Assembly (NCBI GenBank): GCA_903828565.1
Contig: CAIKMQ010000029.1
Span: 29,693 to 93,692, forward strand
Reading direction: 5' to 3'
Source: an uncultured Leptolinea sp.
GTDB lineage: Bacteria > Chloroflexota > Anaerolineae > Anaerolineales > Anaerolineaceae
Length of the DNA: 64,000 nt
A program made the position numbers and the translations under genes. Of the stretch, positions 32,768 to 39,904 are shown one piece after another. Position 1 is the stretch's first letter. Each line of letters starts with the position of its first letter. Below the pieces are notes generated by a model, which was not told the origin of the DNA, searched no databases, and saw only the letters and a program-made list of their open reading frames with translations.

Positions 32768-33245
32768 CAACCACCAGCCGGTAGTGTTTGTTGGTGTCGG
32801 CCGGGTGGAAAATGGTGATGATGGCGCAGGTATCACAATAATCAACCGGTTGATGTCAGTCTGCAAGGATTCTGAAAAATCCCTGTTCATCAATGGTGGT
32901 GCGGCACCTGAAAACCTGTTAGGTGTCATTACACGATCACAACCCAGACTGGTCGTCTTCATTGATGCAGCACAAATGGACCGGGAACCGGGTTGCGTGC
33001 AGGTAATACCCATTGAAATGATCGGCGGATTGACTGCAGTAACGCATGGATTATCTTTTGGTATAATAGGCAGGTATTTACAGGACGAAGTGGGGTGCAG
33101 GGTGATGGTGTTAGGTATTCAGCCACAGAGTAACCAGCCGAACACCACCCTCTCACGTGTCATCTCTGACGTAGTCCAGCAAGTTTCTGATTCTTTGGAG
33201 GCTCTGGTAAGGGATGAAGAACGTGGAAAGTATATCTTTAGCTAA
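32694..33245 (+). CDS. [NiFe] hydrogenase maturation endopeptidase (HycI/HybD family)
   Basis: This protein of up to 183 residues belongs to the family that trims the C-terminal tail of the hydrogenase large subunit after nickel insertion. The core begins VVFVGVGRVENGDDGAGITI, matching the GxGN-x3-DDG start (Asp in DDGAG is a nickel ligand). FIDAAQMD provides the second acidic residue and THGLSF the His. The start is uncertain: ATGs at 32694, 32703 and 32709 all lie inside the NuoI-like gene, giving a 59-74 nt overlap. The core fold would begin only near residue 28. Confidence 0.85.
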   Translation: MAKMKMSVSSWQSELQQAICIPRSNNHQPVVFVGVGRVENGDDGAGITIINRLMSVCKDSEKSLFINGGAAPENLLGVITRSQPRLVVFIDAAQMDREPGCVQVIPIEMIGGLTAVTHGLSFGIIGRYLQDEVGCRVMVLGIQPQSNQPNTTLSRVISDVVQQVSDSLEALVRDEERGKYIFS

Positions 33246-34140
33246 TAAGGAAAAATCTCAGGTTGCTCTTACTTCTGTAGCAGCAGCAGTCGGGCTAACG
33301 GCATTTAAAATCGTTGTTGGTATCATGACCAACTCTCTGGGCATCCTGGCCGAAGCTGCCCATTCTGCGCTTGATCTGATTGCAGCGTTGGTGACCTTTT
33401 TTGCTGTAAAACTATCGGGTAAACCGGCAGATGATTCCCATCATTATGGTCATGGAAAAATCGAGAACCTTTCGGCTTTATTTGAAACGCTGTTATTGTT
33501 AGTCACCTGTGTTTGGATCATTTACGAAGCTTATGAGCGCCTGTTCGGAGTACGCAAGGATGCTGTCGTGGAAGCATCGATGTGGTCCTTTATTGTGATG
33601 GCGACTTCCATCTTCATTGATTACAACCGTTCCCGAATGCTGTACAGAGCAGCCCGTAAGCATAAATCCCAGGCACTGGAAGCTGATGCACTTCATTTTT
33701 CAACGGATATCTGGTCATCTTCCGTGGTCATCCTGGGTTTGATCGGGGTGTTGGTAAGCAAGAACGTCCCTGGTATGAAGTGGCTGATCCAGGCCGATGC
33801 TGTAGCGGCATTGGGTGTAGCCGTAATCGTCGTTTTTGTTAGCCTGCAACTGGGTAAACGCACTGTCATGGCTTTGTTAGATACTGCGCCAATAGGACTG
33901 GATATACGGATAAAAAATATCGTGGAGGCTTTACCCGGGGTGACGGATTGCCACCAGATCCGGGTACGTCAGGCTGGCCCGGATCTCTTTGTGGATGTGC
34001 ATGTCCTGTTGGATGGCAGCTTATCGCTTAAACAGGCGCATTTGCTGACAGAGCAGATTGAAGAAAAAATCAAAATGGAAACACACGCGCTGGATATCAC
34101 TGTGCATCCAGAACCAATAGAGGAACCTTTCGTTGATTGA
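33214..34140 (+). CDS. Cation diffusion facilitator (CDF) family transporter
   Basis: This 308-residue inner-membrane protein has six helices and a cytoplasmic C-terminal domain (about residues 210-300). The metal-site motifs are EAAHSALDLIAA (HxxxD, helix 2) and HYGHGKIENLSALFE. A second HxxxD is seen in EADALHFSTDIWSS (helix 5). CDF proteins export Zn, Mn, Fe, Co or Ni using the proton gradient. It overlaps the hydrogenase endopeptidase gene by 32 nt, so it is co-expressed with the hydrogenase. A role in Ni or Fe homeostasis for that enzyme is tempting but unproven. Confidence 0.92.
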   Translation: MKNVESISLANKEKSQVALTSVAAAVGLTAFKIVVGIMTNSLGILAEAAHSALDLIAALVTFFAVKLSGKPADDSHHYGHGKIENLSALFETLLLLVTCVWIIYEAYERLFGVRKDAVVEASMWSFIVMATSIFIDYNRSRMLYRAARKHKSQALEADALHFSTDIWSSSVVILGLIGVLVSKNVPGMKWLIQADAVAALGVAVIVVFVSLQLGKRTVMALLDTAPIGLDIRIKNIVEALPGVTDCHQIRVRQAGPDLFVDVHVLLDGSLSLKQAHLLTEQIEEKIKMETHALDITVHPEPIEEPFVD

Positions 34141-35011
34141 GGTCATCGAGCACCATGCACTAGGACTGATTGCCAGCTGTGCTCAGGTTCCTTCTTTTAC
34201 GACATTTGAAGACCGCTTGCATCCAACAATACTGGCTCTTGCAGGTAGATCCACGGGAGTCCGGGTGTATTCCGTGCTTGAACGGAATCTGGTAGTCCAT
34301 ATACCCGGCGATGGATCCCGTAAACCGATCGCTCTAGCGGCACATCTCGATAAGATCAATCATTTCGGGCCGGATTGGAAGGCTACACTGCCTGTCTCCG
34401 TAACGGATGAAGTGATCACCGGCCAGATGGATGATTCCGTTGGATTAGGTATGTGCCTGTCCATGCTGGCACATGCAAAGACCAATCATTTTCCGCCCAT
34501 TTACCTCTTGCTCTCCGAGTGTGAAGAAGGGAATGGGCCGAAAACACACGCAGAATGGATGCGTGACGGTGGACAGACAGCACAGGCAGGCCTGGGCGCC
34601 AGGCGGATCTCCACCTGGCTTCTTGAGAGAAAGATCTTTCCGGAGGTCATCATCACAATAGATACAACACCGCTCTTCAAGGGGGAAAAGGGGTTGGCTA
34701 TCTACACCAATCACTGGGAGAAGAACGGTACAGTCCCAACAGATGGATTAATTACCGCCACCGAAGCAGCATTCAGGACGTTCGCAGAACTTCATCCGGG
34801 TCTGCTGCGCTACAACAACACAAATGACTATCTGGTCTATGGATTGGAAATGAATGTTCATCCAGGTACACCCGTGGTGAGCGTGGCTCTCGAGCCGGCA
34901 ATCTACCCATACCACCAGGCCGGAGAATCGGTCTTTATTTCAGATATTGAAGTGCTGGAAGAGTTATTGGTGCGTTTCCTGAACCGATCTGGAATATCCG
35001 AAGAACATTAG
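34133..35011 (+). CDS. M28/M42-type zinc metallopeptidase-like protein
   Basis: This 292-residue cytosolic protein has the co-catalytic metal pattern of the M28/M42 aminopeptidase clan: AAHLDKI (HxD), GQMDDSVGLG (bridging Asp), LSECEEGNG (catalytic Glu pair) and IDTTP (Asp ligand). The last His ligand may be in PYHQAGES. It is shorter than typical M42 enzymes (about 340-360 residues), with a small insert domain. It starts with TTG at 34133, with AGGAA upstream, 8 nt inside the CDF gene. It is the last gene of the long hydrogenase operon. The substrate is unknown. Confidence 0.75.
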   Translation: MIEVIEHHALGLIASCAQVPSFTTFEDRLHPTILALAGRSTGVRVYSVLERNLVVHIPGDGSRKPIALAAHLDKINHFGPDWKATLPVSVTDEVITGQMDDSVGLGMCLSMLAHAKTNHFPPIYLLLSECEEGNGPKTHAEWMRDGGQTAQAGLGARRISTWLLERKIFPEVIITIDTTPLFKGEKGLAIYTNHWEKNGTVPTDGLITATEAAFRTFAELHPGLLRYNNTNDYLVYGLEMNVHPGTPVVSVALEPAIYPYHQAGESVFISDIEVLEELLVRFLNRSGISEEH

Positions 35012-35823
35012 CCCCATTCTTCCAGATGGTTATCCACTTGCCAGTGGAGGATGCCCTTAACGATGGCTAGAGTTGCAGTCGATACGATGATTAGTAGTAT
35101 GGATAATGTCAGGGCTTTAGTTAGGTCTATCTCAAATCCCAGGTAAATAGCAAGAGGCATCGTCTGTGTGCGGCCGGGGAAGTTGCCCGCAAAGATCAAT
35201 GTTGCTCCAAATTCACCCAACGCGCGCGCCCAGGTTAGCGCTGCCCCACTGATTATGGCATTCAGCGATATCGGCAGGATGATATGACGAAAAACTTGCC
35301 AGCGGTTAGCCCCGTCCAATGCGGCGGCTTTTTTTAATTCACAATCAACGTCTGCAAAACCGATCGCAGCGGCTTTGATGAATAATGGAGCAGCTATGAA
35401 AACTTGCGCCATCACCACCGCCGCTTCCGTAAACGGCAGCTGCACACCTATTTTTGCCAGCCAGATACCAACCAGTCCTTTTCTTCCAAAGGCCATCAAC
35501 AAGGCAACACCGGCTACGGCTGGCGGAAGAACTGTGGGTAAATCTACCAGAATATCCACAATCCGATGGAGTTTGTACCGACGGTGCGAGAGGTAATAAG
35601 CCACAGGCATACCGATCACCAGGGTGACCAGTACTGCAACCAGGCTGGTACGCAGGGAAAGCAAAATAGCCTGGTGGATCGCTGGATCTTGCAGGTTCGC
35701 CGGGAAAGCGCGCCAGTCGTTCCTTGTAAATAGGGCAAGGATTGGGATGAGTAAGAAGAATAGATAGGGAAGAACGCTGATCTTCCAGTACTCCCTGGCA
35801 TGGTGTCGATCCATGGAAAACAT
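35008..35823 (-). CDS. modB: Molybdate/tungstate ABC transporter permease (ModB/WtpB)
   Basis: This 271-residue inner-membrane permease has about six helices. The ModB/CysU-type core is clear: LPTVLPPAVAGVALLMAFGR near residue 95, and the EAA loop with ALDGANRWQVFRHIILPISL. The downstream ALGEFGATLIFAGNFPGRT is the ModB hallmark. No modA or modC gene accompanies it in the window, so the binding protein and ATPase must come from elsewhere. It is coupled to the PadR regulator by a TGATG overlap and overlaps the convergent peptidase gene by 4 nt. Confidence 0.88.
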   Translation of the reverse strand: MFSMDRHHAREYWKISVLPYLFFLLIPILALFTRNDWRAFPANLQDPAIHQAILLSLRTSLVAVLVTLVIGMPVAYYLSHRRYKLHRIVDILVDLPTVLPPAVAGVALLMAFGRKGLVGIWLAKIGVQLPFTEAAVVMAQVFIAAPLFIKAAAIGFADVDCELKKAAALDGANRWQVFRHIILPISLNAIISGAALTWARALGEFGATLIFAGNFPGRTQTMPLAIYLGFEIDLTKALTLSILLIIVSTATLAIVKGILHWQVDNHLEEWG

Positions 35824-36356
35824 CAGCCTATCACCATGGTTATGTTTTCCAACCAGGAGATCGCTGCCAGGATAGTGCGCTGGCGGTAGTCCAACAGGAT
35901 CTTTGGGAAGTCTATTCGGGAATCCTCTGTGTCAGACAGCTCTGCCATCCACTGCCGGCAGTTAACCAATTGTGCCGCACATAGGGAATTAACAGCATCC
36001 GCTCCCTTTTGTTGTGAAAAGTACAACTTGGCAAGGAATTCCTGGCGCAGCTCGCGCGGATGTTCCACCGGTAAACGACGCCAGATCTCAAAAGCTGCTG
36101 TACCTTCAGGTGTTGCAGAGTATTCGCGGCGGGATACGAGGGAGCCGGTGGTAATTACTTCGGGGCTGATCAAGCTGGCATTATGCAACTTATCTAGCAT
36201 GGCATACAGCATGGCCTGTTTTACCTGCCAGATCGCAGATATGCCTGATAGTTTGGTCAGGCGTTGGTATAGATCGTAACCGTGAGCTGGTTTTTCGATC
36301 AGTAATCCCAGTAAAATGAACTCGACGGTCAATGGGGAAGATCTGCGGGGAGACAT
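35823..36356 (-). CDS. PadR-family transcriptional regulator
   Basis: This 177-residue regulator has an N-terminal winged helix (LTVEFILLGLLIEKPAHGYD, then AMLYAMLDKLHNASLI) followed by the helical C-terminal dimerisation domain (about residues 95-170), the PadR layout. It is translationally coupled to modB, so it may control molybdate uptake, unusual for this family. The start at 36356 has no obvious ribosome site. Its -10 box lies inside a set of AATACCT/AGGTATT inverted repeats, probably its own operator. Confidence 0.88.
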   Translation of the reverse strand: MSPRRSSPLTVEFILLGLLIEKPAHGYDLYQRLTKLSGISAIWQVKQAMLYAMLDKLHNASLISPEVITTGSLVSRREYSATPEGTAAFEIWRRLPVEHPRELRQEFLAKLYFSQQKGADAVNSLCAAQLVNCRQWMAELSDTEDSRIDFPKILLDYRQRTILAAISWLENITMVIG

Positions 36357-36368
36357 AGTTATTTATTG

Positions 36369-36393
36369 AATACCTTGATAGGTATTATACCTA
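36369..36393. promoter_or_regulatory. padR promoter with triple inverted half-sites (candidate PadR operator)
   Basis: AATACCT-TGAT-AGGTATT is immediately followed by ATACCTA. The three half-sites form two overlapping palindromes. The -10 hexamer of padR (TATAAT, minus strand 36389-36384) lies inside them. Confidence 0.6.
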
Positions 36394-36411
36394 AAAGTAA
36401 CCAAGTGAACA

Positions 36412-36438
36412 AAACAACCCCGAAAATCGGGGTTGTTT
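36412..36438. terminator. Intrinsic terminator after the PAN-domain gene
   Basis: A 12-bp stem (AAACAACCCCGA with its complement) and a 3-nt AAA loop, with flanking A and T runs, lies between padR and the secreted-protein gene. Confidence 0.85.
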
Positions 36439-36459
36439 GATGAAAAGAAGGTTTTTAAA

Positions 36460-37824
36460 TCAGTATCCAGTATCCAAACACTCGCTTTTCAATCCGGAGA
36501 TACAACACAGGTTCAGGTACGGGCTTGGCGCTGCGTTTTTCAAATAACAACGAGCCTTGTCACCCTGAATTCCCGGGCGGACATAAGAAAAGGACACACA
36601 GGCAGGGTCACCTTCACATTGTTGGCGGCAGAAGACAGGATCCGGGTATGACATTTCTATCGATCGATAATCCGATCCATACCTGTCAGTGTTGTAATTC
36701 ATGCAGGATCCCTGGTTTGTCTTTCCCCACCAGTTATACCCACTGCATGGATGACCATCTCCGGCAAAAGATGAGCCGCACCATTTACCACCAAGACCAC
36801 CGCCCAGATCAACACATAGTTTTTCGTAATCAGTACGCCCCCCAAATGGGACATTCTCCCAGGGGTTATAACCCTGATAATGGGTGCCTTCTAGGGCAGT
36901 GGTATTCATGGTATTCTCGAAACGTGACTCGCCTACATTCCATCGTGCTGGTAGATAGGTGATATTCATGGTCACTCCGTCACTGCAGTCTTCCATCTTT
37001 GGCCAGCAAGGGATGTCAGCTTTATCCCAGAGAACATCGGTTTTGTAATCTTCACAGTCATCATGGGTCGCGTACATCCCATGTTTATCTTCAGAAACAT
37101 AGATAACAGGGTGCGTCCGGTTGCTAGAATTTGTAAAATCCACATACTCTACAACATCCGAATTCGTTTCGTAAACAGGGTCATAATGTCTTTTCCAGTA
37201 GATCGATTGGAGATACGTGGATGACCAGTTATTGTAAGACGCAATGAAGAAGTATATTGTTTCGGTATCTCCACAGTGAGTTCCAAAGAACTGATCGAAA
37301 GGATCCATTGCCAGGGAACAGGCGCTTCCCCAGAGGTTGCCGAAGGACCAGTCCTGGTCAAACTCAGCACCATTGTCATTGTCGTACAGGAAGGTGAAAA
37401 CAAGCATGGCACCATCCTGTCCGGAATGGTGCTTCAATGGAGACACCTGATAAAGAGGTATGACCGTTTGAGATACGTTTTCCTGCTCCCCCTCATCGAA
37501 TCTCAATTGGGGAGCATATGTTGATGCGATGTAGGCTTCCATGGAATCTGTGATCCCATCCTGGTCGGTATCCGCGGTATCTTGTGAGGCGTACCGAAAA
37601 AGGACAGGAACCGCTGAAACATTCTGCGTGGTATAGTTTTGCAGGTGTGTGGGGTCAGTATCAAGTGCTGAAACCGGTCTGGTGCTTGCAGATAGAAGCA
37701 GGAGCACGAGCACCAAGATGGATGAGAATACTAACCAACCAACAGGTTGTTTGATGCTTCGTTTTAGATACTCAGATAAAGTGTGGAAAAGCGTTATTAA
37801 ACTGAAATTCTTTAGTTTATTCAT
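36460..37824 (-). CDS. Secreted/anchored protein with Vps62-like region and C-terminal PAN/Apple domain
   Basis: This 454-residue protein has a hydrophobic segment at about residues 28-50 (signal or anchor). A short calcium-loop-like repeat DTDQDGITDSMEAYIAS comes at about residues 86-102. A long aromatic and acidic central region (about 103-330) is reminiscent of Vps62-like proteins. A Cys-rich C-terminus contains CRQQCEGDPACVSFSYV and KARCYLKNAAPSP, the PAN/Apple pattern. Cysteines are numerous (over 20), suggesting a disulfide-bonded extracellular protein that binds glycans or protein. GGAGGAAG precedes the ATG. It looks like an accessory gene among conserved neighbours. Function is unknown. 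Confidence 0.65.
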   Translation of the reverse strand: MNKLKNFSLITLFHTLSEYLKRSIKQPVGWLVFSSILVLVLLLLSASTRPVSALDTDPTHLQNYTTQNVSAVPVLFRYASQDTADTDQDGITDSMEAYIASTYAPQLRFDEGEQENVSQTVIPLYQVSPLKHHSGQDGAMLVFTFLYDNDNGAEFDQDWSFGNLWGSACSLAMDPFDQFFGTHCGDTETIYFFIASYNNWSSTYLQSIYWKRHYDPVYETNSDVVEYVDFTNSSNRTHPVIYVSEDKHGMYATHDDCEDYKTDVLWDKADIPCWPKMEDCSDGVTMNITYLPARWNVGESRFENTMNTTALEGTHYQGYNPWENVPFGGRTDYEKLCVDLGGGLGGKWCGSSFAGDGHPCSGYNWWGKTNQGSCMNYNTDRYGSDYRSIEMSYPDPVFCRQQCEGDPACVSFSYVRPGIQGDKARCYLKNAAPSPYLNLCCISGLKSECLDTGY

Positions 37825-37966
37825 GGCTTCCTCCAGTAAAAAAAACCAATAAATATCTCGAAAAACATGCGTATATTGCCGTAGATGGAAGTATTATTCG
37901 ATGTGGACAGTAAATGCTATCTATATTTTATAAATAACCAGGCAAAATACAATACCCTCTTAAAAA

Positions 37967-38001
37967 AACGACGGGGCCGTAGAAATAATGGCCTCGTCGT
38001 T
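37967..38001 (-). terminator. Intrinsic terminator of the cysK-cysE operon
   Basis: The stem AACGACG-x-GGCC pairs with GGCC-x-CGTCGTT (11 pairs, one mismatch, 11-nt loop). On the minus strand it is followed by a T7 run, 20 nt after the cysE stop. The remaining gap to 37,824 is AT-rich with no gene. Confidence 0.8.
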
Positions 38002-38021
38002 ACCTTTTTTACAATGTGTTG

Positions 38022-38726
38022 TCAAATATCAAATTCTGTCAATGACCAGCTGCCATCTGTTGACATTTGCAGCGTGGAATCCATGGTTTGCAGGTTTACC
38101 TGTTTCTCAACCTGTTGCATTCTATCTAGCAGGTTCTTGATCGTGACACCGATCAGATCAGGCAGGATATTATGATCCAGGTCTGCATGATCATGCTCAT
38201 GATGAAGCGGGTGGCTGCGGGTCACGATCTGTCCCGGGATACCAACTACCACGGATTGAGGCGGCACAGACTTGACCACCACCGCATTGGCGCCGATCCG
38301 GCTATCCTCACCAATGGTGATCGCTCCGAGGACTTTAGCGCCTGCGCCGACTACGACACCATCCTTCAATGTGGGATGCCGTTTCCCTTTATGTGTGCTA
38401 ACTCCTCCCAGAGTCACTCCGTGGTAAAGGGTCACGTCCTGCCCAATCTCCGCGGTCTCCCCAATAACTACACCCATGCCGTGATCGATAAAGAACCTTC
38501 TGCCGATAGTTGCGCCCGGGTGGATCTCGATGCCGGTGGCGTTTCGGGCCAGCTGGGAAAACCAGCGAGCCAGCAGTTTAAAGCCATGAGCCCAAAGCCA
38601 GTGTGTCAGCCGGTGCCCCCAGAGGGCGTGCAATCCCGGGTAACAAAAAAGTACTTCGGGAATGCTGCGTGCTGCCGGATCTCGTTCGAATATTGAACGG
38701 ATATCTTCCCTCATAAGATGGAACAT
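38022..38726 (-). CDS. cysE: Serine O-acetyltransferase
   Basis: CysE acetylates L-serine with acetyl-CoA, the first step of cysteine synthesis. The product is about 234 residues with an N-terminal helical part ([20 protein letters not shown]) and a left-handed beta-helix of hexapeptide repeats ([40 protein letters not shown]). The catalytic His lies in these repeats. The His-rich segment [15 protein letters not shown] near residue 185 is unusual and might bind metal. GGAGGAAAT precedes the ATG at 38726, 11 nt after the cysK stop, so the two form an operon. Confidence 0.95.
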   Translation of the reverse strand: MFHLMREDIRSIFERDPAARSIPEVLFCYPGLHALWGHRLTHWLWAHGFKLLARWFSQLARNATGIEIHPGATIGRRFFIDHGMGVVIGETAEIGQDVTLYHGVTLGGVSTHKGKRHPTLKDGVVVGAGAKVLGAITIGEDSRIGANAVVVKSVPPQSVVVGIPGQIVTRSHPLHHEHDHADLDHNILPDLIGVTIKNLLDRMQQVEKQVNLQTMDSTLQMSTDGSWSLTEFDI

Positions 38727-38737
38727 ATTTCCTCCTG

Positions 38738-39670
38738 TCAATCGGCTAGATTGGCGTACAGCGCTGTACTTAAATACCGTTCACCAAAAGAAGGTATGAT
38801 TACGACCATGCGTTTGCCGGCATTTTGCGGACGGCTGGCTACTTGTACCGCCGCCCAAACAGCAGCACCGGATGAGATACCGACTAGCAGACCTTCTTCG
38901 CGGGCAACCCGCCGCGCCATATCAAATGCATCATCATCCTTTACTCGGATGATCTCGTCAAAAATGTGAGTATTCAAGATGGATGGCACAAAACCGGCGC
39001 CAATTCCCTGTATCTTGTGAGCCCCTTTTGTTTCTCCGGATAGGACTGCAGAAGCGTCCGGTTCCACAGCCACTACCTGAAAGCGCGGGTTATGTTGTTT
39101 TAATACTTCACCCACACCGGTGATCGTTCCGCCAGTACCCACACCCGCCACCAGGATATCCACTTTACCATCAGTATCGTTCCAGATCTCCTCAGCTGTC
39201 GTGGAGCGGTGGATGGCAGGGTTGGCAGGATTATTAAATTGCTGCAAGATCAGGTAATTGGAATTCTGCGCAGCTAGTTCCTCAGCTTTTTTGATGGCAC
39301 CCGGCATTCCCTCGGAGCCTGGTGATAACACCAATTCAGCGCCATACGCACGCAGCAGCAGGCGGCGCTCCCGGCTCATCGTATCTGGCATTACCAGTAT
39401 GCAGCGATACCCGCGAGCCGCGCTAACCATGGCAATCGCGATTCCGGTATTGCCGCTGGTCGGCTCAACGATGACCGTGTCTGGTTTTATCTTGCCTGCC
39501 TGTTCTGCTGCACGGATCATTGAGAAACCAATGCGATCTTTCACGCTGTGTGCCGGGTTTTGATACTCCAATTTGGCTAAGATCTCTGCTTGTGAATCAC
39601 CGGCGACACGATTCAGGCGAACGAGCGGTGTATTACCGATTAGGTCGGTTACATTATCTGCTATTTTCAT
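38738..39670 (-). CDS. cysK: Cysteine synthase A (O-acetylserine sulfhydrylase)
   Basis: CysK makes cysteine from O-acetylserine and sulfide with PLP. The 310-residue product has the PLP Lys at residue 44 in [11 protein letters not shown]. The substrate loop [11 protein letters not shown] binds the carboxylate, the phosphate-binding GTGGTITG is intact, and the C-terminal region includes SSGAAVWAA. The ATG at 39670 has AGGAG at 6 nt, while the ATG at 39676 would touch the ribosome site directly. The gene follows a 190-nt structured leader with an internal terminator and precedes cysE. Confidence 0.96.
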   Translation of the reverse strand: MKIADNVTDLIGNTPLVRLNRVAGDSQAEILAKLEYQNPAHSVKDRIGFSMIRAAEQAGKIKPDTVIVEPTSGNTGIAIAMVSAARGYRCILVMPDTMSRERRLLLRAYGAELVLSPGSEGMPGAIKKAEELAAQNSNYLILQQFNNPANPAIHRSTTAEEIWNDTDGKVDILVAGVGTGGTITGVGEVLKQHNPRFQVVAVEPDASAVLSGETKGAHKIQGIGAGFVPSILNTHIFDEIIRVKDDDAFDMARRVAREEGLLVGISSGAAVWAAVQVASRPQNAGKRMVVIIPSFGERYLSTALYANLAD

Positions 39671-39720
39671 TTTCATCTCCTGTTATTCCCTTTACACAAA
39701 TGGCCTTATCTAAACAAACA

Positions 39721-39743
39721 AGAGCGGGCTGGTAGCACGCTCT
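39721..39743 (-). terminator. Terminator hairpin inside the cysK leader (candidate attenuator)
   Basis: On the minus strand AGAGCG-T-GCT pairs with AGC-C-CGCTCT around a 3-nt loop, followed by TGTTTGTTT. It lies about 50 nt before the cysK ATG and downstream of a strong promoter, so transcription of cysK must read through it. Confidence 0.65.
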
Positions 39744-39754
39744 CAAGGTCTGAT

Positions 39755-39815
39755 GCGGGATGATTTGCCAGGAAATTAAAGAAACAGAAGAGAATTCCGG
39801 CAGGGGTCATCCCGC
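39755..39815 (-). ncRNA. Structured region of the cysK 5' leader (possible riboswitch-like element)
   Basis: The 9-nt arms GCGGGATGA (minus 39815-39807) and TCATCCCGC (minus 39763-39755) can pair over 43 nt. The first arm can instead form a local hairpin with CCCCTGCCG. Two ATGCAT palindromes further upstream (about 39,833-39,863) can also pair. I do not recognise a known riboswitch class: SAM-box and T-box consensus sequences are absent. Confidence 0.4.
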
Positions 39816-39868
39816 CGAGTACACATGCATAGAGGAAAGGGATTTGAGCTTGATAAATGCATAAATAG

Positions 39869-39896
39869 ATTATAACTATGAGAATTCATCTGTCAA
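39869..39896 (-). promoter_or_regulatory. Promoter of cysK-cysE
   Basis: On the minus strand TTGACA (39896-39891) and TATAAT (39874-39869) are separated by 16 nt. It lies directly after the acnA stop and gives a leader of about 190 nt. Confidence 0.8.
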
Positions 39897-39904
39897 AAGG
39901 AAGG

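Noticed and set aside
37885..38175. Open frame of 96 codons between the PAN gene and cysE
   Set aside because: It overlaps the cysE terminator and the end of cysE on the opposite strand. It has no ribosome site and shows no similarity.
39677..39868. T-box or SAM-box riboswitch upstream of cysK
   Set aside because: The sequence GTGCTACC slightly resembles a T-box core, but it lies in the terminator stem and the TGGN motif for tRNA pairing is absent. No SAM-box core is found.
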